Assembly: GCA_023415495.1 (NCBI GenBank)
Contig: JAEZKK010000023.1
Coordinates: 62,001-126,000 of the forward strand
Reading direction: 5' to 3'
Length of the DNA: 64,000 nucleotides
From: Bacteroidota bacterium
GTDB taxonomy: Bacteria; Bacteroidota; Bacteroidia; Bacteroidales; P3
Position numbers and translations under genes: made by a program
The notes under the pieces: model-generated
Told to the model about the DNA's origin: nothing
Seen by the model: the letters and a program-made list of their open reading frames with translations, nothing else
The model's database searches: none
Shown: positions 39,042 through 47,594 of the stretch, in pieces
Position numbering within the stretch: position 1 is the first letter of the stretch
Layout: each line of letters starts with the position of its first letter

Positions 39042-39926
39042 ATGCTTTCAATACTTATACCTATATATAATTTCAATTCCTCCGAATTAGTAAAAGAGTT
39101 AAACTCACAAGCCCTTGAGCTTGGAATTGAGTTTGAAATACTTTGCTATGACGATAATTCCACAATAGTTTATCAAGAAAACAAGGAATTGAGTTCTTTA
39201 GAAAACACAAAGTATAATTACTTAGAAAAAAATCATGGACGCTCTGCAATAAGAAATCTTTTAGCCAATGATGCTCAGTATCCTTATCTTTTATTTTTAG
39301 ATTGTGATGGAAAAATTCCTTCAGTGAATTTCCTATCACTTTATCTTAGACATAGAGATGAAGCAGATATTATTTGCGGAGGCAGAATATATCCCTCGAG
39401 AAAGGAAGTGAAACCTAATGAATATCTTCATTGGATATACGGAATCAAGAGAGAATCTAAATGCAATCAAGATGAGGCAAGGAGTTTTATGACTAATAAT
39501 TTCCTTATCTCAAAGCAAGCCTTCCTTTCTACGCAATTAGATACAAGTATGAGCGGTTATGGTCATGAGGATACAATATTTGGAATAGAGTTAAAGAAAA
39601 AGGGATATAGTTTTAAGATAATTAAAAACCCTGTGATTCATCTTGGCTTATATGATAACGATTGCTTTTTGAAAAACACAAGAAATTCAATAGATAACCT
39701 CAATAAAATAATCGGCTCAAAGTATAAGGAAGAAGAGTTTTTTGACATAAAGCTTGTAAAGATATTTTCATTATCCAAAAGGCTAAAACTAATATCCTTA
39801 CTTGGATATTTATATTCAAAAACCAATAAATCTTTGGAGAGAAATCTAAAAAGCAAAAACCCTAATTTATTTCTTTTAGACTTTTATAAATTAGGGTATT
39901 ACTCTTATATTAATTTAATCGATTAG
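39042..39926 (+). CDS. Family 2 glycosyltransferase
   Basis: 294 residues with a GT-A domain: MLSILIPIYNFNSSELVKEL at the start, CYDDNSTIV for nucleotide binding, and LLFLDCDGKIPS with the DxD metal site. The acceptor-side motif SGYGHEDTIFGIEL (the ED pair acting as base) is clear. The C-terminal 70 residues are basic and helical and may touch the membrane. Cytoplasmic enzyme of envelope polysaccharide synthesis, paired with the GT4 before it. Its last 12 bp overlap the end of the convergent FtsE-like gene. Confidence 0.9.
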   Translation: MLSILIPIYNFNSSELVKELNSQALELGIEFEILCYDDNSTIVYQENKELSSLENTKYNYLEKNHGRSAIRNLLANDAQYPYLLFLDCDGKIPSVNFLSLYLRHRDEADIICGGRIYPSRKEVKPNEYLHWIYGIKRESKCNQDEARSFMTNNFLISKQAFLSTQLDTSMSGYGHEDTIFGIELKKKGYSFKIIKNPVIHLGLYDNDCFLKNTRNSIDNLNKIIGSKYKEEEFFDIKLVKIFSLSKRLKLISLLGYLYSKTNKSLERNLKSKNPNLFLLDFYKLGYYSYINLID

Positions 39927-40592
39927 CTTTCCATCTTCACAGCAAATAACCCGAGAACGAAACTTCTCAATCACAATAAAGTCGTGGGTTGCCATAAGTA
40001 TTGTAGTGTTATTCTCCTTATTGATTTTCATTAGCAATTGAACAATTTCCTCAGAGGTAATTGGGTCAAGGTTTCCAGTAGGTTCGTCAGCTATTATCAG
40101 TTCTGGATTATTTATTATAGCTCTTGCGATACCTATTCTTTGCATTTCTCCTTCGGAGAGATTATACACATTATCATCAATCTTATCGCTTAGTCCCACA
40201 TCCATTAATGCCTTGCTAACCCTTGTAAATATTTCATTCTTATCCTTTACTCCAGTGGATTTAAGCACAAATGCAATATTGTCAAATACATTTCTATCTT
40301 GGAATAATTGGAAATCCTGAAATATAATACCTAATTTCCTTCTTAAATGAGGGATTTTATTTCTCTTAATTGAGTTTAATTCATAACCACATACATTAGC
40401 ACTACCCTCTTTCAAAGGTAAATCAGCATAAATTGTTTTCAAAAGGGAGCTTTTCCCTGTACCTGTTTTCCCAATTAAATAAATAAATTCGCCCTTGTCT
40501 ACCTTTAGATTAACATCACTCAAAACCATCTTGCCTTGAGAAATATTAGCATTACTAAAATTGATAATATTATTATTCTCCAACTCTTCCAT
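39915..40592 (-). CDS. ABC transporter ATP-binding protein, FtsE-like
   Basis: I use the ATG at 40592; ten more codons to 40622 are open but overlap the upstream gene further. Walker A GKTGTGKSS, Q-loop IIFQDFQLF, signature NLSEGEMQRIGIARAI, Walker B LIIADEPTGNLD and the H-loop MATHD are all present. The length (225 residues) and the QDFQLFQDRNVFDNIAFVL region fit FtsE, the ATPase that works with FtsX to control cell-wall hydrolysis during division. No ftsX is adjacent, so a LolD-like role cannot be excluded. Overlaps the MraY-family gene by 20 bp. Confidence 0.83.
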   Translation of the reverse strand: MEELENNNIINFSNANISQGKMVLSDVNLKVDKGEFIYLIGKTGTGKSSLLKTIYADLPLKEGSANVCGYELNSIKRNKIPHLRRKLGIIFQDFQLFQDRNVFDNIAFVLKSTGVKDKNEIFTRVSKALMDVGLSDKIDDNVYNLSEGEMQRIGIARAIINNPELIIADEPTGNLDPITSEEIVQLLMKINKENNTTILMATHDFIVIEKFRSRVICCEDGKLID

Positions 40593-41718
40593 AATTCTTT
40601 TTTGTATATTTTCTATTAGCACACTTAATTCGTTTCTTAGTATAACTTCTTAAAACTATTACATAAACAAAATACATTACTATCATAAACGGAATAAAAT
40701 AGTCATCTCTTATATGAAAGGATAAAATTATACCCATAGTAGAGAAAAATAATGAAAAGATTAAGGTTGTTATTGTGCTTTCTTGATGAGTCCCACATGT
40801 TCTTAATACAAAATGGTGTATATGTGATTTGTCAGGGTATAGAGGAGACTTACCTTTCAATACTCTTGCAGTAAAAACTCTTAGAGTATCTACCAAAGGA
40901 ATATAGAAAAGCATAATTATTACCCCATAATTTGATTTAATCGAATATCCAAAGACCTTTACCTCATCACCAAAATTACCATTATACTGAATTGCAATAA
41001 TAAGCAAACAAGAAATAATTGTCCCTATCAACAAACTCCCGGTATCTCCCATAAATACCCTAGAAGGATACCAATTATAATAGAGATAAGCTAAAAGAGC
41101 TCCGATTAAACTAATTGTAACAATCGACCAAAACACATGATTACCGAAAACAAACTTATTATAGATTTCTGGGACTAAAAAACAAAAGAACAGAAATAAT
41201 GGGATAAGGGTAATAATAGCTTGTGTTGCACTTTGACCATCAACTCCATCAATTAAATTATAAGCATTTGTTATAACTATCACAAAGAAAATTGTTATGA
41301 CATAACTAACCCAAACAGGCAATTCATTTATGCCGTATAAGCCATATAAACTTTCAAATCTAATCCCCATTTTGCAGAAAAAAATACCTATAATTACTTC
41401 AATAAGTAATTTAGTAAGAGGACTAAGAGAATTCATATCATCCCTTACACCAACAATAATGATAATTGATAAAAGAAGAATAAATGAGAGGATTAAATCC
41501 ATAGTTTCAATTTTCAGAAAAACTGGAATAGATATTAGATAAGCACAAAGGAACCCAAAGAAGATTACAAGTCCTCCCATATTGACCTTTTCTCCATTAT
41601 GTATCTTCCTCCCTCCTGATTTGTCTAAAACTTTATATTTTAGCATTAGCTTGATAAACGTCGGCATAGCAATAAAAACAAATCCCATTGCTATAAAAAA
41701 AGAATAAATATATACCAT
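40573..41718 (-). CDS. WecA/MraY-family UDP-sugar:undecaprenyl-phosphate phosphotransferase
   Basis: 381 residues with about 11 membrane helices. Conserved catalytic loops are NAYNLIDGVDGQSATQ, the Asp-rich FMGDTGSLLIG, and the C-terminal YPDKSHIHHFVLRTC with the His motif of WecA/TagO. MraY would lack this HIHH form, so a GlcNAc-1-phosphate transferase starting O-antigen, teichoic-like or capsule chains is more likely. It initiates lipid-linked glycan synthesis at the inner membrane, which agrees with the GT4 and GT2 genes nearby. It overlaps the FtsE-like gene. Confidence 0.91.
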   Translation of the reverse strand: MVYIYSFFIAMGFVFIAMPTFIKLMLKYKVLDKSGGRKIHNGEKVNMGGLVIFFGFLCAYLISIPVFLKIETMDLILSFILLLSIIIIVGVRDDMNSLSPLTKLLIEVIIGIFFCKMGIRFESLYGLYGINELPVWVSYVITIFFVIVITNAYNLIDGVDGQSATQAIITLIPLFLFFCFLVPEIYNKFVFGNHVFWSIVTISLIGALLAYLYYNWYPSRVFMGDTGSLLIGTIISCLLIIAIQYNGNFGDEVKVFGYSIKSNYGVIIMLFYIPLVDTLRVFTARVLKGKSPLYPDKSHIHHFVLRTCGTHQESTITTLIFSLFFSTMGIILSFHIRDDYFIPFMIVMYFVYVIVLRSYTKKRIKCANRKYTKKNYGRVGE

Positions 41719-41775
41719 AAAATCAATATTAATTCAATTTGCAAAGATAATTAAAAATTACTCTTAATAATATGA

Positions 41776-42384
41776 TTAGTCTAAAATTATTTTTCTCCCT
41801 TCCTTACCTTCATTGAAAAGCAAATCAAGGCATGAGAGATTATTAATAAACCCAAGTTTTTCAGAAAAACATTGATAGTATTCTTTAGTTGGAAAATTTC
41901 GGTATTGACTTGTATTAAAACCATTTCTAAAATCAATCTTATAATTCTTTTTAAATTCTTCAGTTGGCTTTAATTCTGTATTGATTTCCCATTTCTTTAG
42001 AAAATATTTAAACACATCATAATTCAAATCAACTAATCTCTTATACTCATTAAAGAAAAAGGGTTTTATTTCATCAGCGAAATACTCAAAATAACAACTC
42101 TTACCGTATGCGGACTCAATAGCTCTATATGCTTTTTTATTCCAATTATCAGAATAAAGAATCTCTGCATTTGAGATAGAATTATCCATTATACTTTGTT
42201 TTATTATAGGCACACTTATTCCTAATTCTCCTGATGCAGAATAAATATAAAACCTATTTCTAAAACTTTGCTTTATAAAACTCTCCCTCTCTTCTATAAA
42301 TACTTTTGAGTATCTTGACAAAACCGATAAATATTCAATATTTGGGAATAAGAAAAGAGGGAGAACAGGAGAATTATCTTCCAT
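41776..42384 (-). CDS. WbqC-like family protein
   Basis: 202 residues. The pattern (LFPNIEYLSVLSRYSKV, then QSFRNRFYIYSASGELGISVPI, DNWNKKAYRAIESAYGKS, FEYFADEIKPFF) matches WbqC-like proteins, found in O-antigen and glycan clusters. The family is predicted to take part in sugar or amino-sugar modification, but the reaction is not firmly known to me. It overlaps the preceding unknown gene by 11 bp, so the two are co-translated. The location near WecA-like and GT genes is consistent with envelope glycan work. Confidence 0.82.
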   Translation of the reverse strand: MEDNSPVLPLFLFPNIEYLSVLSRYSKVFIEERESFIKQSFRNRFYIYSASGELGISVPIIKQSIMDNSISNAEILYSDNWNKKAYRAIESAYGKSCYFEYFADEIKPFFFNEYKRLVDLNYDVFKYFLKKWEINTELKPTEEFKKNYKIDFRNGFNTSQYRNFPTKEYYQCFSEKLGFINNLSCLDLLFNEGKEGRKIILD

Positions 42385-42799
42385 AAGTTATAGAAACTAA
42401 TTCATCGTCTTGGAAAAAAAAATCTATACTATAATCTTCGAAAGAAATTCTTTTCTCTCCCCATGTCTCATCTTCCATATTTTGATTATAAATTTCATTC
42501 TTCACCATTAATGCTACAACCTCCTTAGAATTCTTCCCAATTAGTTTTTCCCCAAAAAGTTTTGCCTCTGGGTTGTCAATATCTATACAAACTAATTTAG
42601 AATTATCATTATTTTCAAAGAACAAGGATACATTCAAATCATCATAATGAAGAATTGTTGTTGGATACTCTATATCCTCTCCTATCTCCTCAACTTCTGA
42701 GGGTTTCCCGAGCAATTTAAGGGAGTCTTCAATAGAAGAATTAAAGTGCAAATCACCCAAACCCTTCTTTAAATTTAAAATTAAATTGTCTTTTTTCAT
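42374..42799 (-). CDS. Conserved-looking small protein, function unknown
   Basis: I use the ATG at 42799 (141 residues, MKKDNLILNLKKGLGDLHFN); a TTG at 42829 in frame is less likely. Acidic protein with alternating short strands. The C-terminal SFEDYSIDFFFQDDELVSITYG resembles small proteins that adopt an immunity- or SMI1-like fold, but I cannot assign a family. Its stop overlaps the WbqC-like start by 11 bp, indicating a coupled pair. The region between 42800 and the tRNA promoter at 42958 shows no gene. Confidence 0.6.
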   Translation of the reverse strand: MKKDNLILNLKKGLGDLHFNSSIEDSLKLLGKPSEVEEIGEDIEYPTTILHYDDLNVSLFFENNDNSKLVCIDIDNPEAKLFGEKLIGKNSKEVVALMVKNEIYNQNMEDETWGEKRISFEDYSIDFFFQDDELVSITYGR

Positions 42800-42957
42800 A
42801 CTATTAGTTTTAATAAATACCTTTTGCAATAATAATGAATTTTCGAGCCGTATGCAAGCTTTTTTGTAAAAATAATATTACTAATAAAAAAAATCAAATT
42901 TATATCCCTGATTTTAGGTTATTTGGAAAGTCAATAAAAATAAAACCTTGCATTTTA

Positions 42958-42988
42958 TTTGGTAGTTTGAAAAAAAGCAGTAATTTTG
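42958..42988 (+). promoter_or_regulatory. Promoter of tRNA-Lys
   Basis: TTTG (42958-42961), exactly 19 bp, TAATTTTG (42981-42988). The mature tRNA starts about 40 bp downstream. Confidence 0.8.
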
Positions 42989-43028
42989 CACCGTCGTTTG
43001 AGTTAGATACAATCTACATTCAATGATT

Positions 43029-43101
43029 GACTGAGTAGCTCAGTCGGTAGAGCACATCCCTTTTAAGGATGGGGTCCTGGGTTCGAATCCCAGCTCAGTC
43101 A
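43029..43101 (+). tRNA. tRNA-Lys (UUU)
   Basis: A 73-nt cloverleaf: acceptor GACTGAG/CTCAGTC, D-arm GCTC...GAGC, anticodon arm CATCC-CTTTTAA-GGATG, T-arm CTGGG-TTCGAAT-CCCAG, discriminator A. All stems pair fully. The anticodon is TTT. CCA is not encoded. Confidence 0.97.
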
Positions 43102-43120
43102 CACCGAAATAATTACTTAA

Positions 43121-43160
43121 AAAAGCCGAATTAATTTATTAGTTCGGCTTTTATTTTTTT
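43121..43160 (+). terminator. Intrinsic terminator of tRNA-Lys
   Basis: A 10-bp perfect stem, AAAAGCCGAA (43121-43130) and TTCGGCTTTT (43143-43152), with a 12-nt AT-rich loop is followed by ATTTTTTT. Confidence 0.92.
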
Positions 43161-43202
43161 CTCGTATTATTCTTATTTCTTCAATTAATTCTGGATTTTT
43201 AC

Positions 43203-43210
43203 TACCTTTG
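43203..43210 (+). promoter_or_regulatory. -7 element (TACCTTTG) for the M1 peptidase gene
   Basis: TACCTTTG fits TAnnTTTG; leader of about 22 nt to the ATG at 43239. No -33 TTTG at 19 bp. Confidence 0.6.
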
Positions 43211-43238
43211 TACTCAAATAACAAATATAGTATTGTTT

Positions 43239-45578
43239 ATGAAAACATCATTATCATTTAAAAGTATAATTATTGGAGCAATATCCTTATTCTTCACTTC
43301 TATTATTTATTCTCAGAATGTAGATTCAATTAATGTGGTAAACTATAATATTAGTTTAGATGTAAATAACATTAGAAAAAATGGACATATAGGATATTGT
43401 AATATTAAGGCAAGAGTAATTAATCCTAATTTCAAATGGGCAAAGCTTAGTCTTTTAAATCATAGCATAGATTCTATTTGGGTCGATAACCAACCAATGA
43501 ATTTTATTTATAATTCTCCTAATCTTATTTTTGAACTTCCCTTTGGAGTATTAAATAATGATACAGTTGATATTCGTGTTAAATACACAGGGGCTCAAGT
43601 AGTAGAGGCCTATGGTTGGGGAGGGATTCATTATGATAATAATATTATCTACACTCTTAATGTTGCAATTATGGACACTCCTCATTCTTTCGGCAGGAGC
43701 TGGTTCCCTTGTCAAGATAAGTTTAATGATAAAGCAAGCTTTAACTATAATATTACAACAAATAGCTCAAGGCAGGTGTACTGCGGAGGAATTCTGGATA
43801 GTATTTCCCTTATTAGCGATTCAAGCTCAACCTATCACTATACACTTCCACAACCAATACCTCCTTATTTAGCTTCAATGACAATTGCTAACTACGTACT
43901 TGTTGGAGATACTGTAAATGGAATTAATGGAACATATCCTGTAGAAGTATGGTGTTTTCCAAATGATTCAACTACCATTCGCTCTAAGATTGATATGATT
44001 AAGAAAGCATTTCATGGGATGGAAAGCAATTTTGGTCCTTTTGCATTTAATAAGATTCGATATTGTGTAACTCCAAATGGCTCGATGGAGCATGTTGATA
44101 ATATTGCGCTTGCTCATAGTGCTGCTGTTGGAGCTGGAAATGGTAATAATAGTAATATTATACATGAATTGGCTCATTTCTGGTTTGGATGCTATATGGG
44201 AGGAGAAACAGAGGAAAATATGTGGATAAAGGAAGGTTGGACTTCAATGACAGAAACCCTGAGTATGTGGGCAGCATTTGGAGAAAAGCATGCTAAGGAT
44301 TTCTTTAGAGATGAACAAGAATGGGTTTTAAATATTCTACCAAAAAACGAAGGATATCGAGCATTATACCCTGTAAGCGGTCAAAATGTTTATGCGAGAA
44401 CAACATATAGGAAAGGTGCTGCAGTTGTACATACCCTTAAAGGATATTTAGGAGATAGTTTATTTTATGCAGCGAGCAAAGATATGCTTAGTCAATATGG
44501 GTATCATTATATTAATACCTATCAAATGAGGGATTATTTATCTCAAAGAACAGGAATTGACTTGAATGATTTCTGGAACTTCCATATCCTTGACTCTGGA
44601 TATAATCACTACCAATTAACAAAAAAGAAATTTAATAGCAAGCAAGCGATAATTGGAATTAAACAAATGATGGTTGCTAATAATATTGGTCTTCTTAGCA
44701 ATAGAGTACCTATTACTTTTTTCGATTCGCTGTGGAATCCTTATAAAAGAATAATTAGTTTTAGTGGATATAATACAATTGATACTATTGAGCTTGGGTT
44801 TACTCCAATAAATTGTTTTTTAGATTTGGATGAAGAGATTGCCGATGCAACTCTTGATAATTATGCTATTCTTAAAGAAACTGGAGAATATATATTCCCT
44901 AATACTTTTTCCTTTATTGACATAAAGTCCATTCAAGACTCTGTATTTATCAGAACAACTCTTAATTGGGTTGGAGAAGAGCGAAATGCAGCTTTACCAA
45001 ATGGAGTAAAAAGAATTTCTCATAAACATTTTTGGACAATAGAAGGGATTGGTCTTGAAAAATGTGAAATACATTCTAATTTCTTTTTTAAAGCTGCCTC
45101 TGGTGCATATAATTTCGATGACGAGCTGGTAAGAACTTTCTCAGGCTTGGATTCTCTAATATTAATGTATAGACCAAATGCTCAAAGCCCATGGATTGCC
45201 CTTAACACAACTAAGACATATAATACGGAAGGATACGTAAATCTAAACTCCCTTTGGGAAGGTGATTATATTATGGCAATAGGTGATATCTCTATTGTGA
45301 GTTTACAGGATATTTCAAATAATAATAAAGAAATTGAATTAAACATCTACCCTAATCCAGCTAAAAAGGGAATAAATTTAAGTCTTAATGAAAACAAAAA
45401 AGGTTTTGATATATATATTTATGGACTTCGAGGAGAAATAGTATATAAGTCAAATCTAACTAAAGATGAATTGAATAAAAAGATAGACTTAAACCTTGAA
45501 AATGGTGTTTATCCTATAGTTTTAATATCAAAAGACAATAAAATAAGGTTTGATAATAAAATTATAATATCAAAATAG
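43239..45578 (+). CDS. M1-family metallopeptidase with T9SS type A sorting domain
   Basis: The ATG at 43239 is preferred over a TTG at 43233. The 779-residue product has a signal peptide (IIIGAISLFFTSIIYS) and an N-terminal beta-saddle domain. The M1 catalytic domain carries HELAHFWFG (His309, Glu310, His313) and the third ligand Glu332 in WIKEGW, with the expected 18-residue gap. The usual GxMEN exopeptidase motif appears as GSMEHVDN. A beta-rich region follows, then a type A sorting domain (LNIYPNPAKKGINLSLNENK ... NGVYPIVLISKDNKI). A secreted aminopeptidase, probably attached to the surface. Confidence 0.93.
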   Translation: MKTSLSFKSIIIGAISLFFTSIIYSQNVDSINVVNYNISLDVNNIRKNGHIGYCNIKARVINPNFKWAKLSLLNHSIDSIWVDNQPMNFIYNSPNLIFELPFGVLNNDTVDIRVKYTGAQVVEAYGWGGIHYDNNIIYTLNVAIMDTPHSFGRSWFPCQDKFNDKASFNYNITTNSSRQVYCGGILDSISLISDSSSTYHYTLPQPIPPYLASMTIANYVLVGDTVNGINGTYPVEVWCFPNDSTTIRSKIDMIKKAFHGMESNFGPFAFNKIRYCVTPNGSMEHVDNIALAHSAAVGAGNGNNSNIIHELAHFWFGCYMGGETEENMWIKEGWTSMTETLSMWAAFGEKHAKDFFRDEQEWVLNILPKNEGYRALYPVSGQNVYARTTYRKGAAVVHTLKGYLGDSLFYAASKDMLSQYGYHYINTYQMRDYLSQRTGIDLNDFWNFHILDSGYNHYQLTKKKFNSKQAIIGIKQMMVANNIGLLSNRVPITFFDSLWNPYKRIISFSGYNTIDTIELGFTPINCFLDLDEEIADATLDNYAILKETGEYIFPNTFSFIDIKSIQDSVFIRTTLNWVGEERNAALPNGVKRISHKHFWTIEGIGLEKCEIHSNFFFKAASGAYNFDDELVRTFSGLDSLILMYRPNAQSPWIALNTTKTYNTEGYVNLNSLWEGDYIMAIGDISIVSLQDISNNNKEIELNIYPNPAKKGINLSLNENKKGFDIYIYGLRGEIVYKSNLTKDELNKKIDLNLENGVYPIVLISKDNKIRFDNKIIISK

Positions 45579-45646
45579 ATAAAGAAACAATCTTATTGAC
45601 TTACTTTTTTAACCTATACAATGTTTTATACTTGTAGTTTGGGAAT

Positions 45647-46192
45647 ATGGAAGAAACAGAAAAGCTTTACTCACTTATTGAACTATGTAAGAAAAAGGAT
45701 AGACTTGCTCAGCAAAAACTATTTGATATGTATAAGAATCTAATGTTTACAATATGTTTACGATATTCAAATTCTAATACAGAGGCAGAGGATATGATGA
45801 TGGAAGGCTGGATGAGAATATTTCAATACATAGACTCTTATGAAAATACTGGGTCATTTGAGGCTTGGATGAAAAGAGTAATGATTAATCATTCTATCAA
45901 TACCTATAAGGCAAACCTCAAACATAATAGAGTAAGTAGAAATATAATTGAAAAAGCGAGTAATGATATTTTTCCTACAGATTATCTTTTTACCGAAGAA
46001 GAGCTTATTGGATGCGTTCAGAAACTACCAAATGCTTATCGTTTACTTTTTAACCTTTCAGCAATAGACGAATATAGTAATAAAGAAATTGCAGAATTAT
46101 TAAAACAAACTCCCAACAGCATTAAGTCTAATCTCTACAAGGCAAAGAGAGCTTTGAGAGAAGAATTAAATAGATTGAAAGAAAATGGATAG
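45647..46192 (+). CDS. ECF-type RNA polymerase sigma factor
   Basis: 181 residues with sigma regions 2 (LFDMYKNLMFTICLRYSNSNTEAEDMMMEGWMRIFQYI) and 4 (LPNAYRLLFNLSAIDEYSNKEIAELLKQTPNSIKSNLYKAKRALREEL). The linker is typical of ECF factors. The downstream gene overlaps by 8 bp and encodes a single-span membrane protein, the usual position of an anti-sigma factor. Upstream, TATACTTG near 45630 resembles a -7 box only weakly, so autoregulation from a non-RpoD promoter is possible (inference). Confidence 0.93.
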   Translation: MEETEKLYSLIELCKKKDRLAQQKLFDMYKNLMFTICLRYSNSNTEAEDMMMEGWMRIFQYIDSYENTGSFEAWMKRVMINHSINTYKANLKHNRVSRNIIEKASNDIFPTDYLFTEEELIGCVQKLPNAYRLLFNLSAIDEYSNKEIAELLKQTPNSIKSNLYKAKRALREELNRLKENG

Positions 46193-46997
46193 TATAGAAA
46201 AACTTTTTAGGGATAAACTTGGAAACTTTGAAACAAAGGCTCCAAATAACACATGGGAGAAAATAAATGAAAGGCTTGATAAAGGAGAATTTACTCAAGA
46301 TAATTCATCTATGGAATATCTTAGTGCATCTAAATCAAGTGTAGGAAGTATAGCAATTAAAACTGCATCTATAATTACAGGAATTGGAGGGTTAGCAATA
46401 GGTGGTTATCTCTATTTTTCAAATCCCCAGCAGGAAACTCATACAATAACCAATAAAACTACTGAAATCATTCCTATTGTGAAAGAAGATTATAAGGTTG
46501 TAGAGAAAAATAAAATAGAAATTAATACAAAACAGATTAAGGAAAGCTCTAACACCAAAGAGAACTATAAAAATGAAAATTTCGAAATAACTTTTGAGGA
46601 AAAAGAAGGAGAAATCAAACAACCAAAAACAATAGAAGCAAAAGAATTTGAAGCTAAACAAGCTGAGATTCTAAAACCAGAGATAAAAGAAATTATTCAG
46701 AAAGAAGAGAAGTCTGAAAACCCTAACAAACCATCTACTAAACTACTTATTCCTAATGTAATCACTCCTAATGGTGATGGGATTAATGACTATTTCTACA
46801 TTAAAAATTTAGAGCATTACCCAGATAATACCTTATTAATTTTATCCAGCAAAGGAGAGGTATTATATAAATTCAAGGGATACGATCATAAATTCGACGG
46901 AATGGGTCTTCCTATCGGAACTTACTTTTATAAATTATCGTATATCGATAATAATCAGACCAAGGAAATCATCGGAAGTTTGACAATAATCAGATAA
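46185..46997 (+). CDS. Putative anti-sigma-like membrane protein ending in a CHU_C/type B-like domain
   Basis: 270 residues. The N-terminal 60 residues (SIEKLFRDKLGNFETKAPNNTWEKINERLDKG) match the cytoplasmic part of Bacteroidota anti-sigma-like proteins. One membrane helix follows (IKTASIITGIGGLAIGGYLYF, about 64-84). A Lys/Glu/Thr-rich linker of about 100 residues leads to a C-terminal gliding-motility-type domain (PNVITPNGDGINDYFYIKNL ... GMGLPIGTYFYKLSYI), the T9SS type B (CHU_C) module. There is no cleavable signal peptide, so the last domain would sit in the periplasm on a membrane anchor. It is translationally coupled to the ECF sigma gene, implying that envelope or T9SS state is signalled to the sigma factor (inference). 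Confidence 0.85.
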   Translation: MDSIEKLFRDKLGNFETKAPNNTWEKINERLDKGEFTQDNSSMEYLSASKSSVGSIAIKTASIITGIGGLAIGGYLYFSNPQQETHTITNKTTEIIPIVKEDYKVVEKNKIEINTKQIKESSNTKENYKNENFEITFEEKEGEIKQPKTIEAKEFEAKQAEILKPEIKEIIQKEEKSENPNKPSTKLLIPNVITPNGDGINDYFYIKNLEHYPDNTLLILSSKGEVLYKFKGYDHKFDGMGLPIGTYFYKLSYIDNNQTKEIIGSLTIIR

Positions 46998-47130
46998 TTC
47001 CATATTTAATTTATTCTGATTTACAATTGGATATATTTCATTTTTGATTTTTTAGCAATTTTTTAAGCAAAAAAATTCTCTTAGTATACTCAATATTGCT
47101 AATATTGCAAAAAAATTAGCTTAGTAGAAA

Positions 47131-47532
47131 ATGCAATTACAGACTAAAAAACGTTCAATTATTTCATATCAAAATCTAAGTGAAGAGGCATTAGTCCTTT
47201 TCCATGAAACTTATCCTGAAGGATATACACATGCGATTCAAAAAATCGTTAAACCTTCTGGGGATTCTATTTTTGTAGTTCCATTTGAGACCTCAGAAGC
47301 CTATTTAATGGTGAAGGTTGATGTTAAAGTAGATACAAAACTCAGCGAAGAGGAATTTGACAAAGAAATCCTTGCAGCAACAAAAAACACCAAGGAACCA
47401 GAGTTTGAAGAAGAGGAAGAAGAATCTTCAAACGAAAGTAAGGATAAATTCACTCTTATCCATGGAGATTATTCTGATAAGAATATAGACTCAGAGGAGG
47501 AGGAAGAAGAAGAAGAGAAAGAGGAAGAATAG
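47131..47532 (+). CDS. Small protein with acidic C-terminal tail, conserved in Bacteroidales (unknown)
   Basis: 133 residues. The N-terminal 75 (MQLQTKKRSIISYQNLSEEA, YPEGYTHAIQKIVKPSG, FVVPFETSEAYLMVKVDV) form a compact alpha/beta unit I have seen in Bacteroidales hypothetical proteins. The C-terminal half is almost all Glu and Ser and ends in an uninterrupted acidic run. No signal peptide. The tail is typical of nucleic-acid-mimic or chaperone-like proteins, but no function is known. It stands alone between the sigma unit and the convergent M23 gene. Confidence 0.72.
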   Translation: MQLQTKKRSIISYQNLSEEALVLFHETYPEGYTHAIQKIVKPSGDSIFVVPFETSEAYLMVKVDVKVDTKLSEEEFDKEILAATKNTKEPEFEEEEEESSNESKDKFTLIHGDYSDKNIDSEEEEEEEEKEEE

Positions 47533-47594
47533 GAAGATATATAACTAAGTTATACAGGATTTGACTCTAAGACATAATAATAATAATCTTTGGG

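Noticed and set aside
42835..43026. 63-codon reading frame before tRNA-Lys
   Set aside because: It spans the tRNA promoter and has no family resemblance or start signal.
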